Source: Variovorax beijingensis (lineage in GTDB: Bacteria > Pseudomonadota > Gammaproteobacteria > Burkholderiales > Burkholderiaceae_C). Taken from it: DNA of 64,000 nt. The notes under the pieces are model-generated. The model did not search any database. It was not told the origin of the DNA and was given only the letters and a program-made list of their open reading frames with translations. The DNA lies in the NCBI RefSeq assembly GCF_007828835.1, contig NZ_VIVL01000012.1:1-64000 (forward strand), in the 5' to 3' direction. A program made the translations under genes and the position numbers. Shown here piece after piece: positions 56,536 through 64,000 of the stretch. Each line of letters starts with the position of its first letter. Positions within the stretch are counted from its first letter, which is position 1.

Positions 56536-57510
56536 TCAGGAAGCGCCTTCTATCGTGTTGCCGGACTTGCGCACCACCGCCGCCCAGCGGGCGCGGTCGC
56601 GTGCGATGAACTGGGTGGTTTCCTGCGGCGACATGGTGACCACCTCGACGCCCGCATTGCGCAGCTGCTCGCGCAACGCGGGCAGCTGCACGATGCGCAC
56701 CAGCTCCGCGTTGAGCCGCACCACATGATCCTTCGGGAGCCTCGACGGCGCCGTCACGCCCTGCCAGGTGCCGGACTCGAAATCAACCGCACCCTGTTCA
56801 GCGAGCGTAGGCACGTTCGGCAGCAGTGGGGAGCGGGACTTGCCCGACACGCCGATGGCCTTGAGCCTGCCCGCCTGCACCAGCGGCAGGGTGGCAAGCA
56901 TCCCGTTGAGCACGGCCTGCGTGACGTTGGCCGCCGTATCGGCGACCGCAGGAGCACCGCCCTTGTAGGGCACGTGCTGCCATCGCACGCCGGTGGCCTG
57001 CGCCAGCTGCACGGTGGCAAGATGATTGGGCGTGCCCTGGCCCGCCAGCGCGACGTTGATCGGCGTGCGCTTCGACAGCGCCACCAGTTCCTCGAGATTG
57101 GCGGCCGGCACCGACGGATGCACCACCAGCAGGTGCGGCGACTGCGCGAGCATCGCGATGCCCTGCAGGTCGCGGTCGAGGTCGTAGGCCATGTCCTTGT
57201 AGATCGCCGGGCCGATCGCAAGCCCGCCGAGATCGCACAGCAGCACGGTGTGCTGGTCGGTGGCGCTGGCCACGGCCGCAGCGCCGATGTTGCCGCCGGC
57301 GCCGCCGCGGTTCTCCACCACGACGGGCACTCCCAGGGCATCGCCGAGCGGCTTGCTCAGAAGGCGCGAGATGATGTCGGATGTGCCGCCGGGTGCGTTG
57401 GGCACGATGATGCGCAGCGCCCGGCTGGGCCACGCTTCGGCGCGTGCCAGGCCGGCCGCGGCGAAGGTGCCGGCGCCCAGCATCCGCAATATTTGTCGGC
57501 GATGTGCCAT
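56536..57510 (-). CDS. Bug-family solute-binding protein
   Basis: 324 aa with a twin-arginine-like start (AHRRQILRMLGAG) and a signal end near ARAEA. Bug motifs: VPNAPGGTSDIISRLLSK, ENRGGAGGNIGAAAVA and YKGGAPAVADTAA. The usual PDGYT turn is replaced by TDQHTVLL. It starts the operon with the Ldh-type dehydrogenase, two bases upstream of it. Confidence 0.88.
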   Translation of the reverse strand: MAHRRQILRMLGAGTFAAAGLARAEAWPSRALRIIVPNAPGGTSDIISRLLSKPLGDALGVPVVVENRGGAGGNIGAAAVASATDQHTVLLCDLGGLAIGPAIYKDMAYDLDRDLQGIAMLAQSPHLLVVHPSVPAANLEELVALSKRTPINVALAGQGTPNHLATVQLAQATGVRWQHVPYKGGAPAVADTAANVTQAVLNGMLATLPLVQAGRLKAIGVSGKSRSPLLPNVPTLAEQGAVDFESGTWQGVTAPSRLPKDHVVRLNAELVRIVQLPALREQLRNAGVEVVTMSPQETTQFIARDRARWAAVVRKSGNTIEGAS

Positions 57511-57637
57511 GCCTGTCTCCTGTCTTGATCGGCGGATCGAGGTCCGCCGTGCAGGCATTGCAGCATCGCGCGCATGGCGCGTCCAATCCAAATGTGGGAT
57601 GGATTGATACGCTTGTTGAATCGAAAGTCCCGCACCT

Positions 57638-58591
57638 TCAGACGCGGTTGCCGTCCCGGGACGGTCCGCCAGCGCGGAAGAACCCGGCGTCCTGCAGGTT
57701 GCGCAGCACGATGTCCAGGATGCGTGCCGTCGTGTCGCTGCGGTGGTGCGCCAGGTACGAGAAGTAGTAGGGCACGTTCGGCACCTCCGGCTTGGCGCGC
57801 AGAACCTGCAGGGCTTTGTCGGCGACCTGCCGGCGTGTGATCGATGCGGGCAGCATGGCAATCGCATGGCCGGAGGCGACCAGCGCCACCATGAGGGAGA
57901 GCGAGTTGCAACTGCTGTACTCCTCGAATGAATAGCCGTCCGAGGCCAGCCAGCGCGATGCCGATTCATGCAGGGTCGATGGCGGCGCATTGCAGACGAT
58001 ACGGTGGTTCAGGGCGTGGGCCGGCAGAAAGTCTCCCTCGGGCATCATCAGGTCGTGGGCCGCCACCCACTGGTGTTCGGTCAGGCCAATGAACTGGCTT
58101 GTCACGTCGGGCTGGCTGCTTTGCCCCGTGTGCAGCGCCATGTCCAGCTCGTGGTTGTTGATCTTCTGAAGCAGCTGGGCGCCTCCGCCCACCGTCAGGT
58201 CCACGCGAAGCGCCGGATAGCTGTCCTTGATGTCCTTGAGGATCTGCGGCATCCCGATGATCGCGCAGGACTCGTCCACCCCCATGCGCACCAGGCCGGT
58301 GATGGTGCGCCGCAGATCGAGCCGCGCCATGTCCTGCGCCGACGCCAGCACACGCTCCGCGTAGACCAGCACATTGCGGCCCAGTTCTGTCACCAGCAGG
58401 CGCTGGCTCTGGCGTTCGAACAGCTGGATGCCCAGTTCCTCCTCCAGGTCGCGAATGCGGTGCGAGATCGCGGGCTGGGTGAGATGCAGGTGGCGGGCCG
58501 CCGCATGCACCGTGCCGAGACGCGCGGTCCATACGAAGGCTTCCAGCTGGTGGAGGGTGAACCTCGTTGATAAGGAACTTGTATCAACCAT
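57638..58591 (-). CDS. LysR-family transcriptional regulator
   Basis: 317 aa. HTH: FTLHQLEAFVWTARLGTVHAA and TQPAISHRIRDLEEELG. Substrate domain from about 95. It is divergent from the RraA-amidase-Bug cluster 74 bases away. A perfect T-N11-A palindrome covers its first codons (58566-58588), so it may repress itself when bound to DNA in controlling the divergent genes. Confidence 0.88.
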   Translation of the reverse strand: MVDTSSLSTRFTLHQLEAFVWTARLGTVHAAARHLHLTQPAISHRIRDLEEELGIQLFERQSQRLLVTELGRNVLVYAERVLASAQDMARLDLRRTITGLVRMGVDESCAIIGMPQILKDIKDSYPALRVDLTVGGGAQLLQKINNHELDMALHTGQSSQPDVTSQFIGLTEHQWVAAHDLMMPEGDFLPAHALNHRIVCNAPPSTLHESASRWLASDGYSFEEYSSCNSLSLMVALVASGHAIAMLPASITRRQVADKALQVLRAKPEVPNVPYYFSYLAHHRSDTTARILDIVLRNLQDAGFFRAGGPSRDGNRV

Positions 58592-58604
58592 CGTGAGAAT
58601 TGAT
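58566..58604. promoter_or_regulatory. LysR box overlapping the regulator's start codon
   Basis: GTTGAT-N11-ATCAAC at 58566-58588 is a perfect palindrome with T-N11-A spacing, followed by a third half-site TTGAT at 58600-58604. The ATG of the LysR gene (58589-58591) lies between the second and third half-sites. Confidence 0.65.
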
Positions 58605-58665
58605 CAGTATCGGTGCCGGGACCGGCTGCCTACGATTGCCGTCATTCACAACGACGATATCCGAA

Positions 58666-59334
58666 ATGACTGCCATCGAACGAGGAGCGTTGCCACTGCC
58701 TTGCGCGCTGCAACTGCTGGCCCTGCTGAAGGAGGCCGAGCCGGCCACCATCGGCCATTTTCATGATCGCGGCTTCCTGCATGGGCGGATCCGGGCCATG
58801 ACGGCGGTGGCGCGCAGCGTCGGCACCGCCGTCACCGTGCGTTGCGAGGGCTCGGACGGATCCATCCTGCATCACGCGCTGGGGCAGCTGCGGACCGGCG
58901 ATTTCCTGTTCGTCGACCGCGCAGGCGACGAGACGATCGCGTGCATGGGAGGCGCCAGCATGCTGGCGGCGCGCCTTCGCGGTGTCGCAGGCGTGGTGGT
59001 CGATGGCTGCGTCACGGACATTGCGGAGCTGCGCGAGCTCGGCGTGCCGGTGTGGGCCCGCGGCCTGAGCGCCCGCACCACCCGCACCGGCGGGCAGTCG
59101 GGCAGCTTCTGCCGGCCAGTGGACTGCGGGGGCGTGCGCGTGCATCCCGGCGATGCCGTGCTGGCCGACGAGAACGGCGTTCTGGTGATGCCGCCCGACG
59201 AGGCGTGGGCCTTGGCCCGGAAGGCGATCGGGCTGCAACAGGCGGAGCAGCAGACGCTGTCACGGCTGCGCGCCGGCGAGTCCTATTCCGACGTGCTGGA
59301 CACGCGCCTTGTTTTCCAGGAGGCAGAGGCATGA
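58666..59334 (+). CDS. RraA-family protein (aldolase/decarboxylase-like)
   Basis: 222 aa. Family phrases: IGHFHDRGFLHGRIRAM, GDFLFVDRAGDETIACMGG, GVVVDGCVTDIAELRELGVPVWARG and GDAVLADENGVLVMPPDEA. RraA-like folds include 4-hydroxy-4-methyl-2-oxoglutarate aldolases and oxaloacetate decarboxylases; the Asp and Arg of the metal site are present (DGCVTD). The stop overlaps the amidase start by ATGA. First gene of the cluster opposite the LysR gene. Confidence 0.82.
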   Translation: MTAIERGALPLPCALQLLALLKEAEPATIGHFHDRGFLHGRIRAMTAVARSVGTAVTVRCEGSDGSILHHALGQLRTGDFLFVDRAGDETIACMGGASMLAARLRGVAGVVVDGCVTDIAELRELGVPVWARGLSARTTRTGGQSGSFCRPVDCGGVRVHPGDAVLADENGVLVMPPDEAWALARKAIGLQQAEQQTLSRLRAGESYSDVLDTRLVFQEAEA

Positions 59335-60707
59335 CGGGCTCCCATCAGACCAGGCCGCCCGCCTTCGCGCCGATGGCGGAACTGTCGCGTGCCTTGCGAA
59401 CCGGAGAGACCAGTTCGGTGATCCTCACGCGGGAGTGTCTTCGCCGCATCGCGGCGCACGACGCCGTCTTCAAGAGCTTCCTGGCGGTCTACGAAGAAGA
59501 GGCCCTGGCTGCGGCGGCCCTCGCCGACGAGGAGCTCCGCGCAGGCCACGACCGCGGCCCGCTGCACGGCATTCCGTTGGCACTGAAGGACCTGGTGGAC
59601 ATCCAAGGCAAGCCCACGACGGCGGGATCGCCGCTGCTGTCGGCCCACATCGCGCAGCGGGACGCAGCCATCGTTCGGCGCATTGCCGAGGCCGGCGGCG
59701 TCATCATCGGCAAGACCCACATGGTGCAGTTCGCGCTGGGCGCCTGGGGCACCAACACCCACATGGACACGCCACGCAATCCAGCGGGCCGCGCCACGGA
59801 CACGCTGGTGGCAGGCGGCTCCAGCAGCGGATCGGCCGTGGCCGTGGCAGCCCACCTGGTGCCATGGGCGATCGGCTCCGACACCGGCGGCTCGGTTCGC
59901 GTACCCGCGGCCTTCTGCGGCATCGTGGGCTTCAAGCCGACCATCGATGCGCTGCCGCGCGAGGGCGTCTATCCGCTCAGCGAGAGCCTGGACAGCGTGG
60001 GCCTCATTGCCGCGTCGGTGCAGGATGCCCGGTTGTGCTTCGAGGCGTTCGTCGGTGCGCCCGGTTCGGGCCTGGACGCCCGCCGGCGGATCGGCGTCCT
60101 GGAGGCGGACGAACTCGCGCCACTCGCGCCGGCCGTCGCGCGATGCCATGCGCAGAGCCTGCAAAGGCTCGCGCAGGCGGGTTTCAGTCTGGTGCCGTTC
60201 CGGTTTCCGGTGCCGCTGGCGGCGTTCAAGGAACCCACCAACGCCATCATGATCGCCGAAGGCGCCTCGGTGAACGACAGGTTCCTGGACGACCCGGACG
60301 CGCCGATGGATCCGTCGGTGCGATCGCGGCTCCTCGCCGCCCGCGCGACCACGGCCGTGCAGTACCTGCAGGCTCAGGCCACTGCGTCGCGCTGGCAGCA
60401 GGCGTTCGCCGGCGAGATGGACAGGCTCGGGCTGTGTGCCATCGCCATGCCTGTCACGGCGATGACCGCGCCGCGCCTCGAGGACGTCGACCACAACGTG
60501 GCGCCGGTCCATTTCACCCGCCCGGTCAACCTGCTCGCGCTGTGCGGTATCTCGCTTCCCGCGGGTGAGGACGACGACGCACGGCCCATCGGGCTGCAAC
60601 TGGTCGGGCGGGCGGGTGGCGATCACGCACTGCTGGGTGTCGCTGCCGAAGTCGCCGGTGCACTGCATCCGTCCCGAAATCCGCCGCCGGAGGTGCGCAA
60701 TGCTTAG
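59331..60707 (+). CDS. Amidase signature family hydrolase
   Basis: 458 aa. The Ser-cisSer-Lys triad is Lys86 (LALKDLVD), Ser164 (AGGSSSGS) and Ser188 (GSDTGGSVRVPA), spaced as in the family. It hydrolyses an amide C-N bond in the cytoplasm. Translation is coupled to the RraA gene upstream, and it overlaps the Bug gene downstream by 8 bases. The natural substrate is unknown; the cluster suggests an amide-linked acid. Confidence 0.9.
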   Translation: MTGSHQTRPPAFAPMAELSRALRTGETSSVILTRECLRRIAAHDAVFKSFLAVYEEEALAAAALADEELRAGHDRGPLHGIPLALKDLVDIQGKPTTAGSPLLSAHIAQRDAAIVRRIAEAGGVIIGKTHMVQFALGAWGTNTHMDTPRNPAGRATDTLVAGGSSSGSAVAVAAHLVPWAIGSDTGGSVRVPAAFCGIVGFKPTIDALPREGVYPLSESLDSVGLIAASVQDARLCFEAFVGAPGSGLDARRRIGVLEADELAPLAPAVARCHAQSLQRLAQAGFSLVPFRFPVPLAAFKEPTNAIMIAEGASVNDRFLDDPDAPMDPSVRSRLLAARATTAVQYLQAQATASRWQQAFAGEMDRLGLCAIAMPVTAMTAPRLEDVDHNVAPVHFTRPVNLLALCGISLPAGEDDDARPIGLQLVGRAGGDHALLGVAAEVAGALHPSRNPPPEVRNA

Positions 60708-61656
60708 CAAGCTGGCCGCCGTCCTGCTGGCATTCGCCGTCCCGTGCGCGGCGGCCCAGGACTACCCGCACAAGCCGGTGCGCCTGATTGTCCCGTTCCC
60801 CCCGGGCGGCAGCGTGGATCTGGTCGCGCGCCTGGTCGGCAAGAGCCTGCAGGATGCGCTGAAGCAGCCCTTCGTGGTCGACAACAAGCCCGGCGCCTCC
60901 GGCAACGTGGGCGCCGCCTACGTCGCCAAGGCGCCGCCGGACGGCTACACGCTGCTGGTCGGCAGCGCCGGTGTCTTTGCCGCCAACCAGTTCCTGTATG
61001 CCAATCCGCCCTTCGATCCGCTGCAGGCCTTTGCGCCCATCATGCGGATCGTCGATCAGCCCAACATCCTGGTCGTGGGCCACCAGTCGCCCGTTCACAG
61101 CGTCAGCGAGCTGATCGCGCTGGCCAAGGCACGCCCGGGGAAGTTGAGCTTCGGCAGCGCCAGCGTCGGTTCCGCCCAGCATTTCTCCACCGAGATCTTC
61201 ATGCAGCAGGCCGGCGTGGAGCTCCTGCACGTTCCGTACAAGGGAGGCGCGCCGGCGCTCGTGGATCTGATGGGCGGGCAGATCGACATGCTGTTCGACA
61301 CCTCGCCGACAGCCTTGCCCTACGCCAGGAGCGGCAAGCTGCGCGCGCTGGCCATCACCAGCCGCCAGCGCTCGCCGCTGCTGCCGGACGTTCCCACGAT
61401 GAAGGAAGCAGGGCTGCCCGACTTCGAGGTCGTCACCTGGACCGGCATTGCCGCGCCGGCCGGGACACCCCGGGCCGTGATCGACAGGCTCAACGCCGCG
61501 ATCAAGACCGCGCTGCGCGGCGAGTTGCGCAGGCAGCTCGAGGAGACCTCCCTCATTCCGGTCGGGGACTCGCCCGAGGCCTTCCGGGAGTTCATGCGCA
61601 AGGACGCGGACAGCTACGCCCGCCTGGTGAAGGCCGCGAAGATCACGCCCCAGTGA
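60700..61656 (+). CDS. Bug-family solute-binding protein
   Basis: 318 aa with a signal peptide ending at CAAAQ (about residue 20). Bug motifs: VPFPPGGSVDLVARLVGKSL, DNKPGASGNVGAAYVAKAP and PDGYTLLV. It overlaps the amidase gene by 8 bases; a second Bug gene follows 54 bases later. Confidence 0.9.
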   Translation: MLSKLAAVLLAFAVPCAAAQDYPHKPVRLIVPFPPGGSVDLVARLVGKSLQDALKQPFVVDNKPGASGNVGAAYVAKAPPDGYTLLVGSAGVFAANQFLYANPPFDPLQAFAPIMRIVDQPNILVVGHQSPVHSVSELIALAKARPGKLSFGSASVGSAQHFSTEIFMQQAGVELLHVPYKGGAPALVDLMGGQIDMLFDTSPTALPYARSGKLRALAITSRQRSPLLPDVPTMKEAGLPDFEVVTWTGIAAPAGTPRAVIDRLNAAIKTALRGELRRQLEETSLIPVGDSPEAFREFMRKDADSYARLVKAAKITPQ

Positions 61657-61710
61657 TCTTGCAGGGCGGTCCGGACGACGAATTTCTCACTCTCTTGATT
61701 GGATGCTGAT

Positions 61711-62685
61711 ATGAAGATCGCCTTGATACGTGCTGCGTGCGCCCTCTCGCTGTCGATGGCAGGGTGGGCGTGCGCTGGGGACTACCCGGACAAGCCCATC
61801 CGCATCGTGGTTCCCTATCCGCCGGGCGGTGCATCCGACACGGTGTCCCGGTTGATCGGGCAGCAGCTGTCGCAGCGGCTCAAGCAGCCCGTCGTCGTCG
61901 AGAACAAGCCGGGTGCCACCGAACAGATCGCGACCAGCTTCGTCGCCAAGGCGAGCCCGGACGGCTACACGATCCTGCTGGCCTCCACCGCGGGGCTTTC
62001 GGTCAATCCGACCCTCTACAAGGGACGCCTCGCCTACGACCCGGAAAAGGACCTCGCGCCGATCGTCATGGCCGTGACCCTTCCCAGCGTGGTCATGGTT
62101 CATCCTTCGCTGCCGGTCAATTCGTTCGACGAGCTCACGGCGTTCGCGCGGTCTTCGACGACACCGATCAACTACGCTTCCAGCGGCGCCGGCAACCCCA
62201 GCCATCTGGGCATGGAGCTGTACAAGCGCGCGGCGTCCATCGACATGACGCATGTGCCCTACAAGGGTGGAGCGCCCGCGCTTCAGGATCTGATGTCCGG
62301 CCAGGTGTCTGTGATGATGGCCATAGGTCCGGAGTCGATGCCGATGGCCAAGGCCGGCCGGATGAAGGCGCTCGCAGTCACCACGGCGAAGCGTTCGCCC
62401 GCCTATCCCGGATTGCCCGCAGTCTCCGAGACCAAGGGCTTTGCCAACTTCGAACTGCTGCACTGGTTCGCACTGCTGGCACCCGCCCGGACGCCCGACG
62501 CTGTCATTGCACTGCTGAACAGGAACGTGAACGACATCCTGAAGGACCCGGAGGTGAAGAACAAGCTGCTTGAAATGGGAATGGAGCTCGAAGGCGGCTC
62601 GCCGCAGCGATTGGCCGAAACGATCAAGCGGGACCGCCTCAAGTGGGAGAAGGTGATCGTCGAATCGAACATCAGGATCGATTGA
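61711..62685 (+). CDS. Bug-family solute-binding protein
   Basis: 324 aa from the ATG at 61711; a TTG four codons upstream is not needed. The signal peptide ends near GWACAG. Bug motifs: VVPYPPGGASDTVSRLIGQQL, ENKPGATEQIATSFVAKAS and PDGYTILL. It is second of a tandem Bug pair, followed by the DUF4286 gene 41 bases downstream. Confidence 0.9.
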   Translation: MKIALIRAACALSLSMAGWACAGDYPDKPIRIVVPYPPGGASDTVSRLIGQQLSQRLKQPVVVENKPGATEQIATSFVAKASPDGYTILLASTAGLSVNPTLYKGRLAYDPEKDLAPIVMAVTLPSVVMVHPSLPVNSFDELTAFARSSTTPINYASSGAGNPSHLGMELYKRAASIDMTHVPYKGGAPALQDLMSGQVSVMMAIGPESMPMAKAGRMKALAVTTAKRSPAYPGLPAVSETKGFANFELLHWFALLAPARTPDAVIALLNRNVNDILKDPEVKNKLLEMGMELEGGSPQRLAETIKRDRLKWEKVIVESNIRID

Positions 62686-62726
62686 TCCGCACCGACCCAC
62701 ATCATCATCCGAAAGAGAGAACCGAC

Positions 62727-63368
62727 ATGGTCTTTGCTGGCGAAGGCATCCTGATTTCATCGATGGAAGTGCTCCCGGAGGAGGAGGCCGACTTCAACGA
62801 GTGGTTCGACCGCGAGCACCTGGCCGAGAGAGTGGCGATTCCCGGCTTTCTCGAGGCGAGACGGTATGAATCTGTGGGCACACCAACCCGCTACCTGCAG
62901 ATCTACAACACCACCAGCTTCGATGTGCTGGACGGTGCGCCCTACAAGGCGGCCCTGGCGAACCAGACCGAGTGGTCGAATCACCACATTTCCCGATTCA
63001 TCGCGCCGACGCGTGTGGTCGGACACCTGGTGCACAGCGCAGGGGTCGCGCGAGGCGTTGCAGTCGCATTGATACGGCTGCGACCTTCCGGCGATCCGGC
63101 CATGATGCCGGCGCTGGCGAGCGTTCTGAGCGTGCTTGATCAACCCGGCACGGCTTCGGTCCACTTTGTCGAAGCCGATGCCGGCCTTTCCAGGCCGGTG
63201 ACGGCGGATTCTGGCTACGTGGGCAGTGAGGACTGCTACGTGCTCATCGAGTGCACGAGCGAGGCCGCAGCCGGGAAGATCATTGCCCGACTGGGAGCGT
63301 CAGTGGAGAAGTATGGAGAACTCATCGACGCGCGAGTTTTCCGGTATCGCATGGATATCGGCGCGTAA
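62727..63368 (+). CDS. DUF4286-like protein
   Basis: 213 aa. It has two ferredoxin-like halves; the first contains DFNEWFDREHLAERVAIPGF and ARRYESVGTPTRYLQIYN, as in DUF4286/EthD-like small dimeric alpha/beta-barrel proteins often linked with aromatic or amide catabolism. A GAGAGA site precedes the ATG. It is last in the RraA-amidase-Bug-Bug unit and convergent with the RraA gene at the right edge. Confidence 0.72.
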   Translation: MVFAGEGILISSMEVLPEEEADFNEWFDREHLAERVAIPGFLEARRYESVGTPTRYLQIYNTTSFDVLDGAPYKAALANQTEWSNHHISRFIAPTRVVGHLVHSAGVARGVAVALIRLRPSGDPAMMPALASVLSVLDQPGTASVHFVEADAGLSRPVTADSGYVGSEDCYVLIECTSEAAAGKIIARLGASVEKYGELIDARVFRYRMDIGA

Positions 63369-63458
63369 GACGACCCCCAGCGTGGGGTCCGTCGCGAAGG
63401 CGCTCGCGTCTCCCGGCTTTGCGGCAGGTGATGGTCATCGCCCTTGCTCATCCAGGCT

Positions 63459-64000
63459 TCAATTGGCGCAGCGCGCCTCGAGCGCGTCGATGAAGGCGCG
63501 GTCCCATCGGCCCTCCTTCATCGCGCGGATGGTTTCCGCTTCCGTCGCGAGGTGCGCGTGCGCCTTCTCGATCAGCAACTCGGCCTCGTCTGGCGCGAAA
63601 GCCATCAGGCCGTCCTGGTCGCCGACCACGATGTCGCCGGGATTGACGACCATCCCGCCGACCGACACCGGCACGTTGATCTCGCCAGGGCCGTCCTTGT
63701 AGGGGCCGCGATGGGTGACGCCTCGCGCATAGACCGGGAACTCGCGCGCCCGGATCTCGGCCACGTCGCGGATCGCGCCGTCGATCACCACGCCTACGGT
63801 GCCGATGTGCGCGGCGTAGAACGAGAGGATGCCGCCGACCACCGCGTTGTTGAGGTCGCCGCCGGCATCGATCACCAGCACGTCGCCGGGCCGGCAGAAT
63901 TCGAGCGCGCGAAGATACGTGAGGTTGTCGCCCCCGCGCGAGCGCGCCGTGACGGCGGTGCCCGCCATGGTTCGGGCAGCGGGGCGGTGGTAGGGATGCA
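63459..64000 (-). CDS. RraA-family (4-hydroxy-4-methyl-2-oxoglutarate aldolase-like) protein, N-terminus beyond window
   Basis: The readable part covers at least 180 residues: ARTMAGTAVTARSR, LEFCRPGDVLVIDAGGDLNNAVVGG, GVVIDGAIRDVAEIRAREFPVYARG and GDIVVGDQDGLMAFAPDEA. The IDGAIRD motif carries the metal-site Arg and Asp. The Met at 63968 is internal, since the coding phase continues with HPYHRPAART to the window edge. It is a second RraA member near the first (58666), pointing towards the same cluster. Confidence 0.85.
   Translation of the reverse strand, partial: HPYHRPAARTMAGTAVTARSRGGDNLTYLRALEFCRPGDVLVIDAGGDLNNAVVGGILSFYAAHIGTVGVVIDGAIRDVAEIRAREFPVYARGVTHRGPYKDGPGEINVPVSVGGMVVNPGDIVVGDQDGLMAFAPDEAELLIEKAHAHLATEAETIRAMKEGRWDRAFIDALEARCAN

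Overview
The window is GC-rich and dense in genes. It looks like chromosome of a betaproteobacterium of the Comamonadaceae, with Variovorax the most likely genus. The reasons are the many Bug-type (tripartite tricarboxylate transporter) solute-binding proteins, each beside a LysR regulator or a catabolic enzyme, together with a cus/bufferin copper locus, norR-hmp and an isoquinoline-oxidoreductase-like iorAB pair. The genus is inferred from gene style, not from a marker gene. I see no rRNA, tRNA or CRISPR array.

Layout. 1-2.4 kb is accessory DNA: the start of an IS1182-type transposase runs off the left edge, then a Fic protein, then abutting IS3 and IS66 remnants. 2.4-11.7 kb holds housekeeping and stress genes: iron-permease-like protein, DUF2231, a RecQ-family helicase, a TonB siderophore receptor behind a Fur box, a YhcG/DUF1016 PDDEXK nuclease, a DUF2892-ECF sigma pair, YbaN, and a tyrosine-recombinase-fold protein that has lost most catalytic residues. 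11.8-20.8 kb is a copper locus. A minus-strand cus efflux operon (small Cys/His protein, cusC, cusB fused to a CusF-like domain, cusA) is divergent from a plus-strand bufferin operon (bufA, MNIO bufB, bufC, DoxX). The bufferin operon has a SigF-type ECF promoter (GTAACC-N16-CGAA). 20.8-26.9 kb holds a LuxR regulator, a Rieske oxygenase, a Bug protein, an MFS carrier, an SDR and a SnoaL-tailed sigma factor. 26.9-30.4 kb is a minus-strand operon (TPR/HTH regulator, beta-propeller, DUF899, membrane protein). 30.4-31.5 kb is a nucleotidyltransferase gene beside an AT-rich island.

31.6-35.7 kb encodes a molybdenum hydroxylase (2Fe-2S subunit, molybdopterin subunit, cytochrome c) and a LysR regulator. 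36.0-38.0 kb is an amidohydrolase-Bug operon whose first gene seems to start with CTG. 38.0-40.9 kb is norR-hmp for nitric oxide detoxification. 41.0-46.4 kb is a stress-flavoured block: response regulator, aldehyde dehydrogenase, DUF6496, CBS, PfpI and a shortened Hsp20. 46.4-50 kb holds peroxiredoxin/AraC and hydrolase/LysR divergent pairs.

From 50 kb to the right edge the window is Bug-linked catabolism: GAF-Bug-Bug-CocE hydrolase, LysR, Ldh dehydrogenase-Bug, LysR divergent from RraA-amidase-Bug-Bug-DUF4286, and a convergent partial RraA gene. Seven Bug receptors lie in the window and no TctA/TctB membrane subunit does. Several LysR-linked intergenic regions carry clear T-N11-A palindromes, which suggest how these small substrate modules are switched on. 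Most of the long ORFs antisense to these genes are high-GC artefacts and are not listed.
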